A stretch of DNA of 8,279 bases from Luminiphilus sp. (GCA_022425845.1 JAKMEU010000155.1:1-8279), one strand, 5' to 3'. Positions 1-6,613 are shown, counted from the first letter of the stretch. A program made the numbers and translations. The notes: generated by a model not told the origin, from the letters alone.

Positions 1-1
1 G

Positions 2-415
2 CTCACCACCACGCGCCTGGGCCAATGGGCAGATCGCACCGGAGCAGAGAAGGCCCGCCTGTTGATGGCAACCTGCCAGTTCGCGGGCGTGGCCCTGCTC
101 TGGACCGCCGAGCAGGACTGGTACTTCCTACTGCCGCCGCTGGCCATTATGAGTATCGTGGGGCCCATCATAGATGTCACCGGTCGAATGACGGGACTGC
201 AGGAATTGCCCGCTATACGAACCCGCCTCATGAGCCTTTATGTCGGCATGATGTTTATTGGCGCAGGGCTGGGAAGCTGGGCCGGCACCCTTGCCTACGA
301 CCGGGGTTCATGGCCGGGCATGGTCCTGTTGCTTCTGGTGTTTTCACTCCTGGTCTGGCTGCTCTCATTGCAACAGTGGCGTCTTGCGGCAAAATCAGGA
401 TCGGTCGCTGCCTGA
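2..415 (+). CDS. MFS transporter, C-terminal part (5' end outside window)
   Basis: The frame is open from base 2 to a TGA at 413-415 and encodes 137 residues with no credible internal start, so this is the C-terminal third of a longer protein. It begins with LTTTRLGQWADRTG, whose G-x-W-A-D-R-x-G core resembles the conserved major facilitator loop motif (loop 2-3 or its repeat in loop 8-9). Four hydrophobic segments follow, matching TM9 to TM12: about residues 22-37, 43-60, 78-98 and 105-122. The stretch RLMSLYVGMMFIGAGLGSW is glycine-rich, as in TM11 of drug or metabolite exporters. The product is an inner-membrane secondary transporter; the substrate cannot be read from this fragment. It ends five bases from the convergent carbonic-anhydrase-like gene. 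Family assignment is fairly firm, subfamily unknown. Confidence 0.8.
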   Translation, partial: LTTTRLGQWADRTGAEKARLLMATCQFAGVALLWTAEQDWYFLLPPLAIMSIVGPIIDVTGRMTGLQELPAIRTRLMSLYVGMMFIGAGLGSWAGTLAYDRGSWPGMVLLLLVFSLLVWLLSLQQWRLAAKSGSVAA

Positions 416-418
416 CCG
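402..418. other. stem-loop across the MFS stop codon at a convergent junction
   Basis: CGGTC (402-406) and GACCG (414-418) form a perfect five-base-pair stem with a seven-base loop around the TGA at 413-415, ending three bases before the convergent gene's stop codon. On the minus strand it is followed after a few bases by GATTTTG, a weak T-rich patch, so it might terminate the leftward carbonic-anhydrase-like gene poorly. A stem this short can arise by chance. Confidence 0.25.
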
Positions 419-420
419 GC

Positions 421-978
421 TCAATCACCCTCCTGGCGGTAGAGCGCCATGACCTCGGCGACTTCGGCCTCGTCCAACCGGTCGCGCCCCGCTGAGTAAG
501 TGGCGGCAAATCGCTGGTACATCGCGGCGTTAAGCGCATTGGCCTTGCCGTTGTCCCGGGTTGCCACCACTTTTGCAGGCACACCGGCAATAATGGAATT
601 CTCGGGAAATTCGCTGTTTTCCCGCACGATACTGTTACCGGCCACGATCGAATTAGCGCCGATCTTTGCGCCGTCCATAATGGTTGAGTTGATACCGATC
701 AGGCATCGGTCTCCAATGTCGCAGCCATGCAGTATGGCGTGGTGGGTGATGGAACAGTCCTCGCCCACAATGGTGGGCGTCATGGCACCCACGTGAATCA
801 TCACAAAATCCTGAATATTGGTGCGGGCACCAATGCGGATTTCCAAAAACTCCGCCCGGGTCACCACATTGGGCCAAACAGAGGCGCCGGGTCCGATGTA
901 AACCTTTCCATACAGCCAGGCACTCTCGTGAATGAATGCCGGGTCGTCCAATGTGACGTTGTCGCTGATGAAGCCCAT
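421..978 (-). CDS. gamma-carbonic-anhydrase-like hexapeptide-repeat protein
   Basis: This 185-residue protein has the left-handed beta-helix pattern of the gamma carbonic anhydrase / PaaY-CaiE-YrdA group, with repeated [I/V]G.x.[S/N].[I/V] hexapeptides from about residue 15 to 135 and a helical C-terminal tail (about 145-185). Three histidines expected to bind zinc (or iron) between subunits of a trimer are present: H62 (MIHVG), H79 and H84 (ITHHAILHGC). ARTNIQD (51-57) is the usual conserved loop. The normally R-G-D segment reads R41-A42-E43. Family members reversibly hydrate CO2 or are acyltransferase-like proteins of unclear activity; which applies here is not decidable. I chose the ATG at 978 because the family starts about there and the longer frame to 1125 adds 49 atypical residues running into the divergent promoter region. 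An AGAGG lies 10 bases upstream of this ATG. Confidence 0.88.
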   Translation of the reverse strand: MGFISDNVTLDDPAFIHESAWLYGKVYIGPGASVWPNVVTRAEFLEIRIGARTNIQDFVMIHVGAMTPTIVGEDCSITHHAILHGCDIGDRCLIGINSTIMDGAKIGANSIVAGNSIVRENSEFPENSIIAGVPAKVVATRDNGKANALNAAMYQRFAATYSAGRDRLDEAEVAEVMALYRQEGD

Positions 979-1119
979 GCCTTGACGTCCTCTATCTAAA
1001 TAACAGGTAAACGCAAACGCGGCTGGGTACTCCGCGCTCACTGGGGTAGAGTACTGCACCCCCAGCCATCCGGATACCATGCGCTGCCCCGTCGCACTTC
1101 GGGACCTGCCCAATACACC
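979..1119. promoter_or_regulatory. divergent intergenic region with nested inverted repeat
   Basis: These 141 bases separate two genes that read away from each other, so both promoters should lie here. The sequence is AT-rich around 992-1012 and otherwise GC-rich. A TTGACG at 982-987 reads like a -35 element for the rightward gene, but I see no good -10 at the right distance. For the leftward gene a TAGATA close to the AGAGG is a possible -10 without a convincing -35. A nested dyad occupies 1021-1067: outer arms GGCTGGG (1021-1027) and CCCAGCC (1061-1067), inner arms GTACTC (1027-1032) and GAGTAC (1049-1054), all perfect. It could be an operator or a leader stem-loop. Promoter function is inferred from gene orientation only. 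Confidence 0.45.
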
Positions 1120-2931
1120 ATGCACAGCCTGCAGACCAATGACAGCCCTATTGAAGACAGCCGCACGCTGCTGCCCAAGCTATGGCGGCACATCGCGCCC
1201 ACCTTGTCTGAGAATCGAGGCCGTGTCGGGCTGGCCCTGGCCTGCCTCCTGTTGGCCAAGGGGGGGCTGCTGCTCATCCCGTTTTTACTCAAAGCGCTTG
1301 TCGATGGCCTCGATAGCAGCGCGACGCCAAGTCCCACATCACTCATCCTGTTGATGGTAATTGCTTACGGCACGGCACGGCTGGCCAATACACTTTTCGC
1401 TGAACTCCGAGACACCCTTTTTGGACGGGTCACCGAACGCGCGATGCACCGTATTGGGCTCGCGGTCTTCAAGCATATTCACAGCCTGGACTTGGGTTAC
1501 CACCTCAACCGGCGGACCGGAGGGCTGGCGCGGGACATTGAGCGGGGTACCAATGGCATCAGTTTCCTCATGCGCTTCTTCATTTTCAACATCGCGCCCA
1601 CACTGTTTGAGATCGCCATGGTGACCGGGATCCTGTTGTACAACTACGGGGCCAGTTACAGCCTCGTTGTGCTGCTGGCGGTGACGCTCTACGGCGCTTT
1701 CTCGTTTCGGGCGACACGCTGGCGCACTCGGTTCATCCGCGAGGTCAACGCCGCTGATTCAGACAGCAATACCCGCGCGGTGGACAGTCTGATGAATTAT
1801 GAGACCGTCAAGTACTTCACCAACGAGGACTTCGAAGCACAGCGCTACGATGCCTCGCTGGAGGAGTGGGAGCAGGCGAGACGCAAGAATCGGCTATCGC
1901 TTCTGGCACTCAATAGCGGCCAGGCCGTGATCATTGCAGGTAGCCAGACCCTGATGCTGGGTATGGCTGCACTGTCGGTCCAGAACGGCGACATGACGCT
2001 GGGAGACTTTGTGCTCATCAACCAGTTCATGCTGCAACTGTTCATCCCGTTGGGCTTCCTCGGTTTTGTCTATCGGGAGATCAAGGCCTCCCTGGCCAAT
2101 ATAGAGCGGCTCTTCGCGGTACTTGACCAACAACCTGCAGTAGCTGACATGCCGGATGCGCCGGATCTCAGGGTGCAGACGGGCGCCATCGAATTCCACC
2201 GCGTAGATTTCGGTTACGGCCCTGACCGATCGGTGCTCGCTGAACTGGATTTCACAATCGAAGGTGGAGAGACCGTAGCGCTGGTCGGCGCCAGCGGGGC
2301 CGGTAAATCTACGGTCGTAAAATTGCTGTTCCGGTTTTATGACCCCGTGGAGGGCGCGATCCGCATTGATGGCCAGAACATCGGCGAGGTCACCCAGCAA
2401 TCATTGCGACAGGCCGTGGCGATTGTTCCGCAGGATTGCGTGCTGTTTAACGACTCACTGCTGGAAAATATCCGCTACGGCCGGCCTACCGCTTCCGACG
2501 CCGAGGTAGAGGCCGCCGTTACCGCAGCCTATCTGGGCGACTTCGTGGCGCGGCTACCTGAGGGGCTGGCCACGCAGGTGGGTGAGCGCGGCCTGAAGCT
2601 GTCAGGCGGTGAACGGCAGCGGGTCGCTATTGCCCGCGCCGTGCTCAAAGACGCGCCCGTACTCGTGTTCGACGAGGCCACGTCGAGCCTGGACAGCGAG
2701 TCGGAACGCGCAGTCATGTCAGCTTTCCGGGCGCTCGCGGGGCATCACACGGCCGTGGTGATCGCGCATCGCCTGTCTACGATCGTCGACGCTGACCGCA
2801 TACTGGTGCTTGAGGAGGGCCGCCTTGTCGAGCAGGGCTGTCACGACGATCTGCTGACGCGCAACGGTCGATACACCGCGCTCTGGCAGGCGCAACAGCG
2901 CGAGGCGGAGCCATCCATTGATCATTCTTGA
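1120..2931 (+). CDS. atm1: Atm1/HMT1-family ABC exporter (fused membrane and ATPase domains)
   Basis: A 603-residue half-transporter expected to act as a homodimer in the inner membrane. Residues about 35-320 form the six-helix exporter domain. RTGGLARDIERGTNGISFL (132-150), AVDSLMNYETVKYF (220-233) and LNSGQ (264-268) are diagnostic of the Atm1/ABCB7 group rather than MsbA. The nucleotide-binding domain carries Walker A GASGAGKST (390-398), Q438 in VPQD, signature LSGGERQRVA (494-503), Walker B VLVFDEATSSLD (514-525, catalytic E519) and H550. Mitochondrial Atm1 exports a glutathione-linked sulfur compound for cytosolic Fe-S assembly; bacterial Atm1 transports glutathione conjugates, including metal complexes. 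N265 and Q268 fit the known glutathione contacts, but the second arginine of the WRTxFR motif appears as I206. The ATG at 1120 is the first start in frame, although its ribosome binding site is poor. The end overlaps yheS by 14 bases. Confidence 0.93.
   Translation: MHSLQTNDSPIEDSRTLLPKLWRHIAPTLSENRGRVGLALACLLLAKGGLLLIPFLLKALVDGLDSSATPSPTSLILLMVIAYGTARLANTLFAELRDTLFGRVTERAMHRIGLAVFKHIHSLDLGYHLNRRTGGLARDIERGTNGISFLMRFFIFNIAPTLFEIAMVTGILLYNYGASYSLVVLLAVTLYGAFSFRATRWRTRFIREVNAADSDSNTRAVDSLMNYETVKYFTNEDFEAQRYDASLEEWEQARRKNRLSLLALNSGQAVIIAGSQTLMLGMAALSVQNGDMTLGDFVLINQFMLQLFIPLGFLGFVYREIKASLANIERLFAVLDQQPAVADMPDAPDLRVQTGAIEFHRVDFGYGPDRSVLAELDFTIEGGETVALVGASGAGKSTVVKLLFRFYDPVEGAIRIDGQNIGEVTQQSLRQAVAIVPQDCVLFNDSLLENIRYGRPTASDAEVEAAVTAAYLGDFVARLPEGLATQVGERGLKLSGGERQRVAIARAVLKDAPVLVFDEATSSLDSESERAVMSAFRALAGHHTAVVIAHRLSTIVDADRILVLEEGRLVEQGCHDDLLTRNGRYTALWQAQQREAEPSIDHS
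2902..2910 (+). promoter_or_regulatory. ribosome binding site for the TTG-started yheS
   Basis: GAGGCGGAG lies inside the last codons of the Atm1-family gene, seven bases before the TTG at 2918. It is a strong Shine-Dalgarno-like sequence at optimal distance and no ATG or GTG lies nearby in frame, so it decides the yheS start. Because it sits within the upstream reading frame, translation of the two genes is probably coupled. Confidence 0.75.
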
Positions 2932-4828
2932 GGATATCGCCCTTCGCCGGGGCCCCGCCCTGCTTCTCGAGGGCGCATCGGCAACGCTTCAGCCCGGACA
3001 GAATCTGGCGCTCATCGGCGCCAATGGCACGGGGAAGTCGAGTTTATTTGCCCTGCTACGCGGCGAGCTGGGCGCTGACCGCGGCCAAATTCGGGGCATG
3101 TCCGGTTTGAGGATTGCACACATGGCGCAGGAACTGGTCGCCAGCGACGACGCCACCCGCGACTTTGTCCTGGCGGGTGATGCGCCTATTTACAAACTGC
3201 TAAGCGAAGTCACCGAGGCAGAGCAGGCTGAAGACTATGAGCGTGCGGCTGAACTGCATCAGGAGCTCGAAGCCATCGATGGCTACAGCGCACCACGGCG
3301 TGCCGAACAACTACTTCTGGGACTGGGGTTCCAGCAGCGCGATCTGTCGACGTCGGTCGCCGATTTTTCGGGCGGGTGGCGCGTCCGGCTGAATCTTGCC
3401 CGCGCCCTCATGACACCCTCCGATGTACTGCTGCTGGACGAGCCCACCAACCACCTTGATCTCGACACCATGCTATGGCTTCAAACCTGGCTGCTGCGTT
3501 ATCCCGGTACGCTCCTGATGATCTCCCACGATCGAGACTTCATCGATGCAGTGTGTGAACGCACGCTGAGCATCGAGCAGAACCAACTCATCGCCTATCG
3601 GGGGGGTTATTCAGCCTTCGAACAACAGCGCGCGGAACGCATGGCGCAGCAGAAAGCCCAATTCGAACGGCAGCAGAAGGAAATTGCCGATATCGAAGGG
3701 TTTGTGCGCAGGTTCCGGGCTAAAGCCACCAAAGCGCGGCAGGCCCAGAGCCGTTTAAAGGCATTGGAGCGCATGGAGACGGTGGCGCCCGCTCACGTGG
3801 ACTCTCCCTTTTCGTTCCAGTTCCCCAAACCCGGGAAAAGCAGCGATCCGCTGCTGTCACTGGACGCTGCAGCATTGGGCTATGACGACCAACCCGTGCT
3901 GCAAAACGTCTCACTGATGCTACACCCGGGGGATCGAATTGGGCTCCTTGGAAAAAACGGCGCGGGCAAATCAACCCTCCTCAAGGGGCTGACCGGCGCA
4001 CTTTCCTTACAGCGCGGGGACCGGGTCACCGGGGCCCACCTTCGAATCGGCTATTTTGACCAGCAGCAACTTGAAGTGCTGGACCTGGAAGCCAGCCCGC
4101 TGCTGCATTTGCAACGCCTGACGCCGACCGCAAGGGAACAGCAAATTCTTGATTTCCTGGGTGGCTTCAATTTCAAGGGTGATCGGGCCCGGGAACAGAT
4201 TGCGCCCTTTTCGGGCGGGGAAAAGGCGCGTCTTGCCCTGGCCATGGTCGTTTGGCAGGACCCCAACGTGCTGATACTCGATGAGCCCACCAACCATCTG
4301 GATCTCCATATGCGTCATGCCCTGGCCGTGGCCTTACAGGGCTATACCGGCGCGATTGTCCTTGTCAGCCACGACAGGCACCTGATCCGGCACGCCGTTG
4401 AGTCCCTGTGGCTGGTGGACAACGGCTCCGTCGCTGAATACCCCGACGATCTGGCGGCCTACGAGCGTTGGGTTATTGCAGGCGAGCGCAATACAAATGC
4501 CACCCCTGCTCCGCAGCAGCGGACCCCTGTCTCGACGCCGCCACAACCGGGCCGGGGTAAGCAACACCGCCAGGGCGCAGCAGAGCAGCGTGCGCGTGTG
4601 CGGCCGCTGCAAAATGCCCTGCAAAAAACCGAGCGGGCACTGGAAGAACGACAGACCAAACTCAAAGCGCTGCAGGATCAGCTGGCCGATCCCACGCTCT
4701 ACGAAAAGCAGGAACAAGACAGGCTCGGTGAGCTGGTGCGCTCCGAGGGCTTGCTGAAGTCGGAGATCGCTGCACTGGAGGAAACCTGGATTGATCAGCA
4801 GGAAGCCCTCGATAGCGCCGGGGGTTAG
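2918..4828 (+). CDS. yheS: YheS-type ABC-F ribosome-associated ATPase
   Basis: A soluble 636-residue protein with two ABC domains and no membrane segments, very close in length and motif order to E. coli YheS (about 637). Domain 1 has Walker A GANGTGKSS (34-42), signature FSGGW (150-154) and Walker B LLLDEPTNHLD (171-181, E175). A charged helical linker follows at about 236-300, including FRAKATKARQAQSRLKALER (266-285), the P-site tRNA interaction motif of ABC-F factors. Domain 2 has Walker A GKNGAGKST (345-353), signature FSGGEKARLA (431-440) and Walker B LILDEPTNHLD (452-462, E456). A proline/glutamine-rich stretch (about 525-550) leads to a C-terminal coiled coil (about 560-634). ABC-F proteins bind the ribosomal E site and relieve stalling on difficult nascent peptides. 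The TTG start gives MIILEDIALRRG, aligning exactly with the family N-terminus; an RBS precedes it. It overlaps the exporter gene and probably depends on its promoter. Confidence 0.96.
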   Translation: MIILEDIALRRGPALLLEGASATLQPGQNLALIGANGTGKSSLFALLRGELGADRGQIRGMSGLRIAHMAQELVASDDATRDFVLAGDAPIYKLLSEVTEAEQAEDYERAAELHQELEAIDGYSAPRRAEQLLLGLGFQQRDLSTSVADFSGGWRVRLNLARALMTPSDVLLLDEPTNHLDLDTMLWLQTWLLRYPGTLLMISHDRDFIDAVCERTLSIEQNQLIAYRGGYSAFEQQRAERMAQQKAQFERQQKEIADIEGFVRRFRAKATKARQAQSRLKALERMETVAPAHVDSPFSFQFPKPGKSSDPLLSLDAAALGYDDQPVLQNVSLMLHPGDRIGLLGKNGAGKSTLLKGLTGALSLQRGDRVTGAHLRIGYFDQQQLEVLDLEASPLLHLQRLTPTAREQQILDFLGGFNFKGDRAREQIAPFSGGEKARLALAMVVWQDPNVLILDEPTNHLDLHMRHALAVALQGYTGAIVLVSHDRHLIRHAVESLWLVDNGSVAEYPDDLAAYERWVIAGERNTNATPAPQQRTPVSTPPQPGRGKQHRQGAAEQRARVRPLQNALQKTERALEERQTKLKALQDQLADPTLYEKQEQDRLGELVRSEGLLKSEIAALEETWIDQQEALDSAGG

Positions 4829-4837
4829 CTATCCCCC
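4811..4837 (+). other. alternative stem-loops across the yheS stop codon
   Basis: Two mutually exclusive dyads share bases around the TAG at 4826-4828. One pairs GATAGC (4811-4816) with GCTATC (4828-4833). The other pairs GGGGG (4820-4824) with CCCCC (4833-4837) around a TAGCTA core, giving an 18-base near-palindrome with one mismatch. No T-tract follows, so it is not a standard intrinsic terminator. The remaining bases to the aminotransferase start (4838-4907) hold no promoter I would stand behind. Confidence 0.4.
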
Positions 4838-4907
4838 ACCAAATTGGGCATCATTGCGCCCGCGTTCCTATGCGCACAACTTGTTGAATTACCAGAACGG
4901 ACTGTCC

Positions 4908-6026
4908 ATGACCCAAAGCTTTCACCCGCCTCAGCGCACTTTAATGGGGCCGGGCCCCTCCGATGTATCTCCCCGAGTATTGGGCGCCCTGGGACGCCCC
5001 ACCATCGGCCATCTGGACCCGCTGTTTATCGAGTTGATGGACGACATAAAACGGCTGCTGCAATACGCCTTTAAAACCGGGAATGAACTTACTATTCCAT
5101 TGTCAGCCCCAGGCTCCGCCGGTATGGAGGCGGCCTTTGTCAATCTGGTCTCCCCCGGTGACACGGTGATCGTGTGCCAGAACGGCGTGTTTGGCGGGCG
5201 CATGAAAGAAAATGTTGAGCGCTGCGGTGCAACAGCGGTCATGGTGCAGGATCGCTGGGGCGACCCCGTCGACCCCATAAAAGTGGAAGCCGCGTTCAGC
5301 GCCCATCCCGAAGCCAACCTGCTGGCCTTTGTTCATTCCGAAACGTCCACCGGCGTGCGCAGTGATGCGGCGACACTCTGTGGAATCGCCAAGGCCCACG
5401 ACGCTCTGGTGGTGCTCGACACGGTAACCACACTGGCGGGCATCGACTTGCAGGTCGATAACTGGGGCGCGGATGCCGTGTATTCCGGTACCCAGAAGTG
5501 CCTCTCATGTGTTCCGGGCCTGTCGCCCATGACCTTCAGTCCAGCCGCCGTTGATCGGATTCAAAACCGCAAGGGACGAGTACAAAGCTGGTTCCTCGAC
5601 ATGCAGTTGGTGATGGGCTACTGGGGTGGCAGCAGCAAGCGCGCCTACCACCATACCGCGCCGGTCAATGCACTCTATGCGCTTCATGAAGCGCTGGTCA
5701 TACTCGAAGAAGAAGGTCTTGAGACCAGCTTCGCCCGACACCATGAAAACCACCTTGATTTGGTCACCGGCCTCGAGGCGATGGGGCTGGAAATGGCGGT
5801 GGACCCGGCATGGCGCCTGCCACAACTCAACGCGGTGCGCATTCCCGAAGGTGTCGACGATGCGGCCGTCCGGCACCGCCTGTTACAGGAGTTCAACCTG
5901 GAAATCGGTGCGGGCCTCGGAGATCTGGCGGGGAAACAGTGGCGCATTGGCCTCATGGGACACGCCAGCAATTCAGTCAACGTACAGCGCTGCCTCACCG
6001 CACTTCGATCTGTACTGGGACGCTGA
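4908..6026 (+). CDS. class V aminotransferase, alanine/serine-glyoxylate type
   Basis: A 372-residue fold-type I PLP enzyme of the AGXT/SgaA/PucG group. Such enzymes move an amino group from alanine, serine or (in PucG) ureidoglycine to glyoxylate, making glycine. The N-terminal RTLMGPGPSDV (10-20) is the family's opening substrate-binding motif. SAPGSAGMEAA (66-76) forms the PLP phosphate loop, D171 in VLDTVTTLAG contacts the pyridine nitrogen, and K197 in YSGTQKCLSCVPGLSP is the expected Schiff-base lysine. YHHTAPVNALYALHEAL in the middle and WRIGLMGHAS near the C-terminus are typical. I chose the ATG at 4908 because family members start a few residues before the RTLMGPGPS motif; the frame is open back to 4791 but would overlap yheS. 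The ribosome binding site is weak. The gene lies 79 bases after yheS and may be read through from it. The exact amino donor cannot be told from sequence. Confidence 0.93.
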   Translation: MTQSFHPPQRTLMGPGPSDVSPRVLGALGRPTIGHLDPLFIELMDDIKRLLQYAFKTGNELTIPLSAPGSAGMEAAFVNLVSPGDTVIVCQNGVFGGRMKENVERCGATAVMVQDRWGDPVDPIKVEAAFSAHPEANLLAFVHSETSTGVRSDAATLCGIAKAHDALVVLDTVTTLAGIDLQVDNWGADAVYSGTQKCLSCVPGLSPMTFSPAAVDRIQNRKGRVQSWFLDMQLVMGYWGGSSKRAYHHTAPVNALYALHEALVILEEEGLETSFARHHENHLDLVTGLEAMGLEMAVDPAWRLPQLNAVRIPEGVDDAAVRHRLLQEFNLEIGAGLGDLAGKQWRIGLMGHASNSVNVQRCLTALRSVLGR

Positions 6027-6035
6027 CCTAGCGTC
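6019..6035. other. perfect stem-loop shared by two convergent stop codons
   Basis: GACGCT (6019-6024) and AGCGTC (6030-6035) form a perfect six-base-pair stem with a five-base loop. It spans both the aminotransferase TGA (6024-6026) and the complement of the methyltransferase TAG (6028-6030). Being symmetric, it would form in transcripts from either strand. Neither side is followed by a run of T, so standard intrinsic termination is not supported; a 3'-end stabilising or bidirectional termination role is inference. Confidence 0.4.
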
Positions 6036-6606
6036 GGGTCAGGCGAAAACCCAACTCATACACGCCCAGGGGGTGGTCTGAGCGCAGGGCTGTCCCGTGC
6101 CACTCCCAGCGCGATGGATCAAACAGTTGCTGCATCTGCTCTATCCCGCAGTGGAACGGCGGCCCATCCGGGTCTGTGGTCTGCATAAACAACGCCAACA
6201 GGGTTCCGCCCGGTCGTAACCACTGGGCAAGCTGTGCTTCGTAAGCCACCCAGTGATCGGGATTGAGGGCACACAGGCAGGTTTGTTCGTAGACCAGGTC
6301 CGCAGGCTGCGCCGGCTGCCAGTCAAACAGATTGCAGGCCGTGACGTGCCCCGTGAGGCCGGCCGAATGAAGCTGTTGCTGCTGGAAGCCCGCCGCCGTC
6401 TCGGATAGATCGACCCCGGTCACCCGCCAACCCAACTGAGCGAGGGCGCAGAGTTCCGGGGAGCGTCCACAACCGGGTACGATCGCGGTACCCGAGTGGG
6501 ACTGCAACCAACGCTGCCATCGTTGGAACGCAGGGTTGAGCCCCTCGCGTTCCCAGGGCACTGAGGCCTCGTGATATCGGGCTTCCCAGTCCAGGATGGG
6601 TTCCAT
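6028..6606 (-). CDS. TPMT-like SAM-dependent methyltransferase
   Basis: A 192-residue cytoplasmic class I methyltransferase resembling the thiopurine S-methyltransferase family. The N-terminus has the family's W-x3-Y and PW pattern (W7, Y11, P17-W18). Motif I is IVPGCGRSPEL (42-52), which binds S-adenosylmethionine. The acidic end of strand 2 is GVDLSETA (64-71), followed by DLVYEQTCLCAL (103-114) at motif IV, LRPGGTLLALF (130-140), and DGPPF (147-151) where the family usually has GGPPF. Bacterial relatives methylate thiols or oxidised selenium and tellurium compounds, but many members are uncharacterised, so the substrate is open. I chose the ATG at 6606 because an excellent Shine-Dalgarno sequence precedes it; the frame could be extended to a TTG at 6675 overlapping the dehydratase stop, but those residues do not look conserved. 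It is probably co-transcribed with the dehydratase 65 bases upstream. Confidence 0.88.
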   Translation of the reverse strand: MEPILDWEARYHEASVPWEREGLNPAFQRWQRWLQSHSGTAIVPGCGRSPELCALAQLGWRVTGVDLSETAAGFQQQQLHSAGLTGHVTACNLFDWQPAQPADLVYEQTCLCALNPDHWVAYEAQLAQWLRPGGTLLALFMQTTDPDGPPFHCGIEQMQQLFDPSRWEWHGTALRSDHPLGVYELGFRLTRR

Positions 6607-6613
6607 GTGCAGA

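Noticed and set aside
25..495. 156-residue rightward open frame spanning the MFS end and the convergent junction
   Set aside because: It lies in another frame over two genes with clear family motifs and has a low-complexity, arginine/proline-rich composition typical of GC-rich shadow frames.
982..1010. Possible sigma-70 promoter from TTGACG at 982
   Set aside because: The -35 match is good, but no acceptable -10 hexamer occurs 16-18 bases downstream; not called as a promoter on its own.
979..1125. 49-residue N-terminal extension of the carbonic-anhydrase-like protein
   Set aside because: The extra residues resemble no family N-terminus, would remove the divergent promoter region and overlap the exporter start; the ATG at 978 fits the family length.
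1894..2400. 168-residue antisense frame inside the Atm1-family gene
   Set aside because: It is fully antisense to conserved exporter and ATPase motifs and shows no recognisable domain or ribosome binding site.
3440..4296. Exact 14-base direct repeat (3440-3453 and 4283-4296)
   Set aside because: It encodes the EPTNH Walker B segment in both ABC domains of yheS, so it reflects the internal duplication of the protein rather than a mobile or regulatory repeat.
4334..4717. 127-residue antisense frame in the 3' part of yheS, with a hydrophobic-looking stretch
   Set aside because: It is the complement of the conserved second ABC domain and coiled coil; its composition follows from the yheS codons.
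4877..4886. CAAC-TT-GTTG palindrome upstream of the aminotransferase
   Set aside because: The arms are only four bases and do not extend; such a dyad is expected by chance and fits no regulator site I can name.
4791..4907. Upstream extension of the aminotransferase into yheS
   Set aside because: The 39 extra residues are not conserved in the family and would overlap the end of yheS by 38 bases; the ATG at 4908 puts the start just before the RTLMGPGPS motif.
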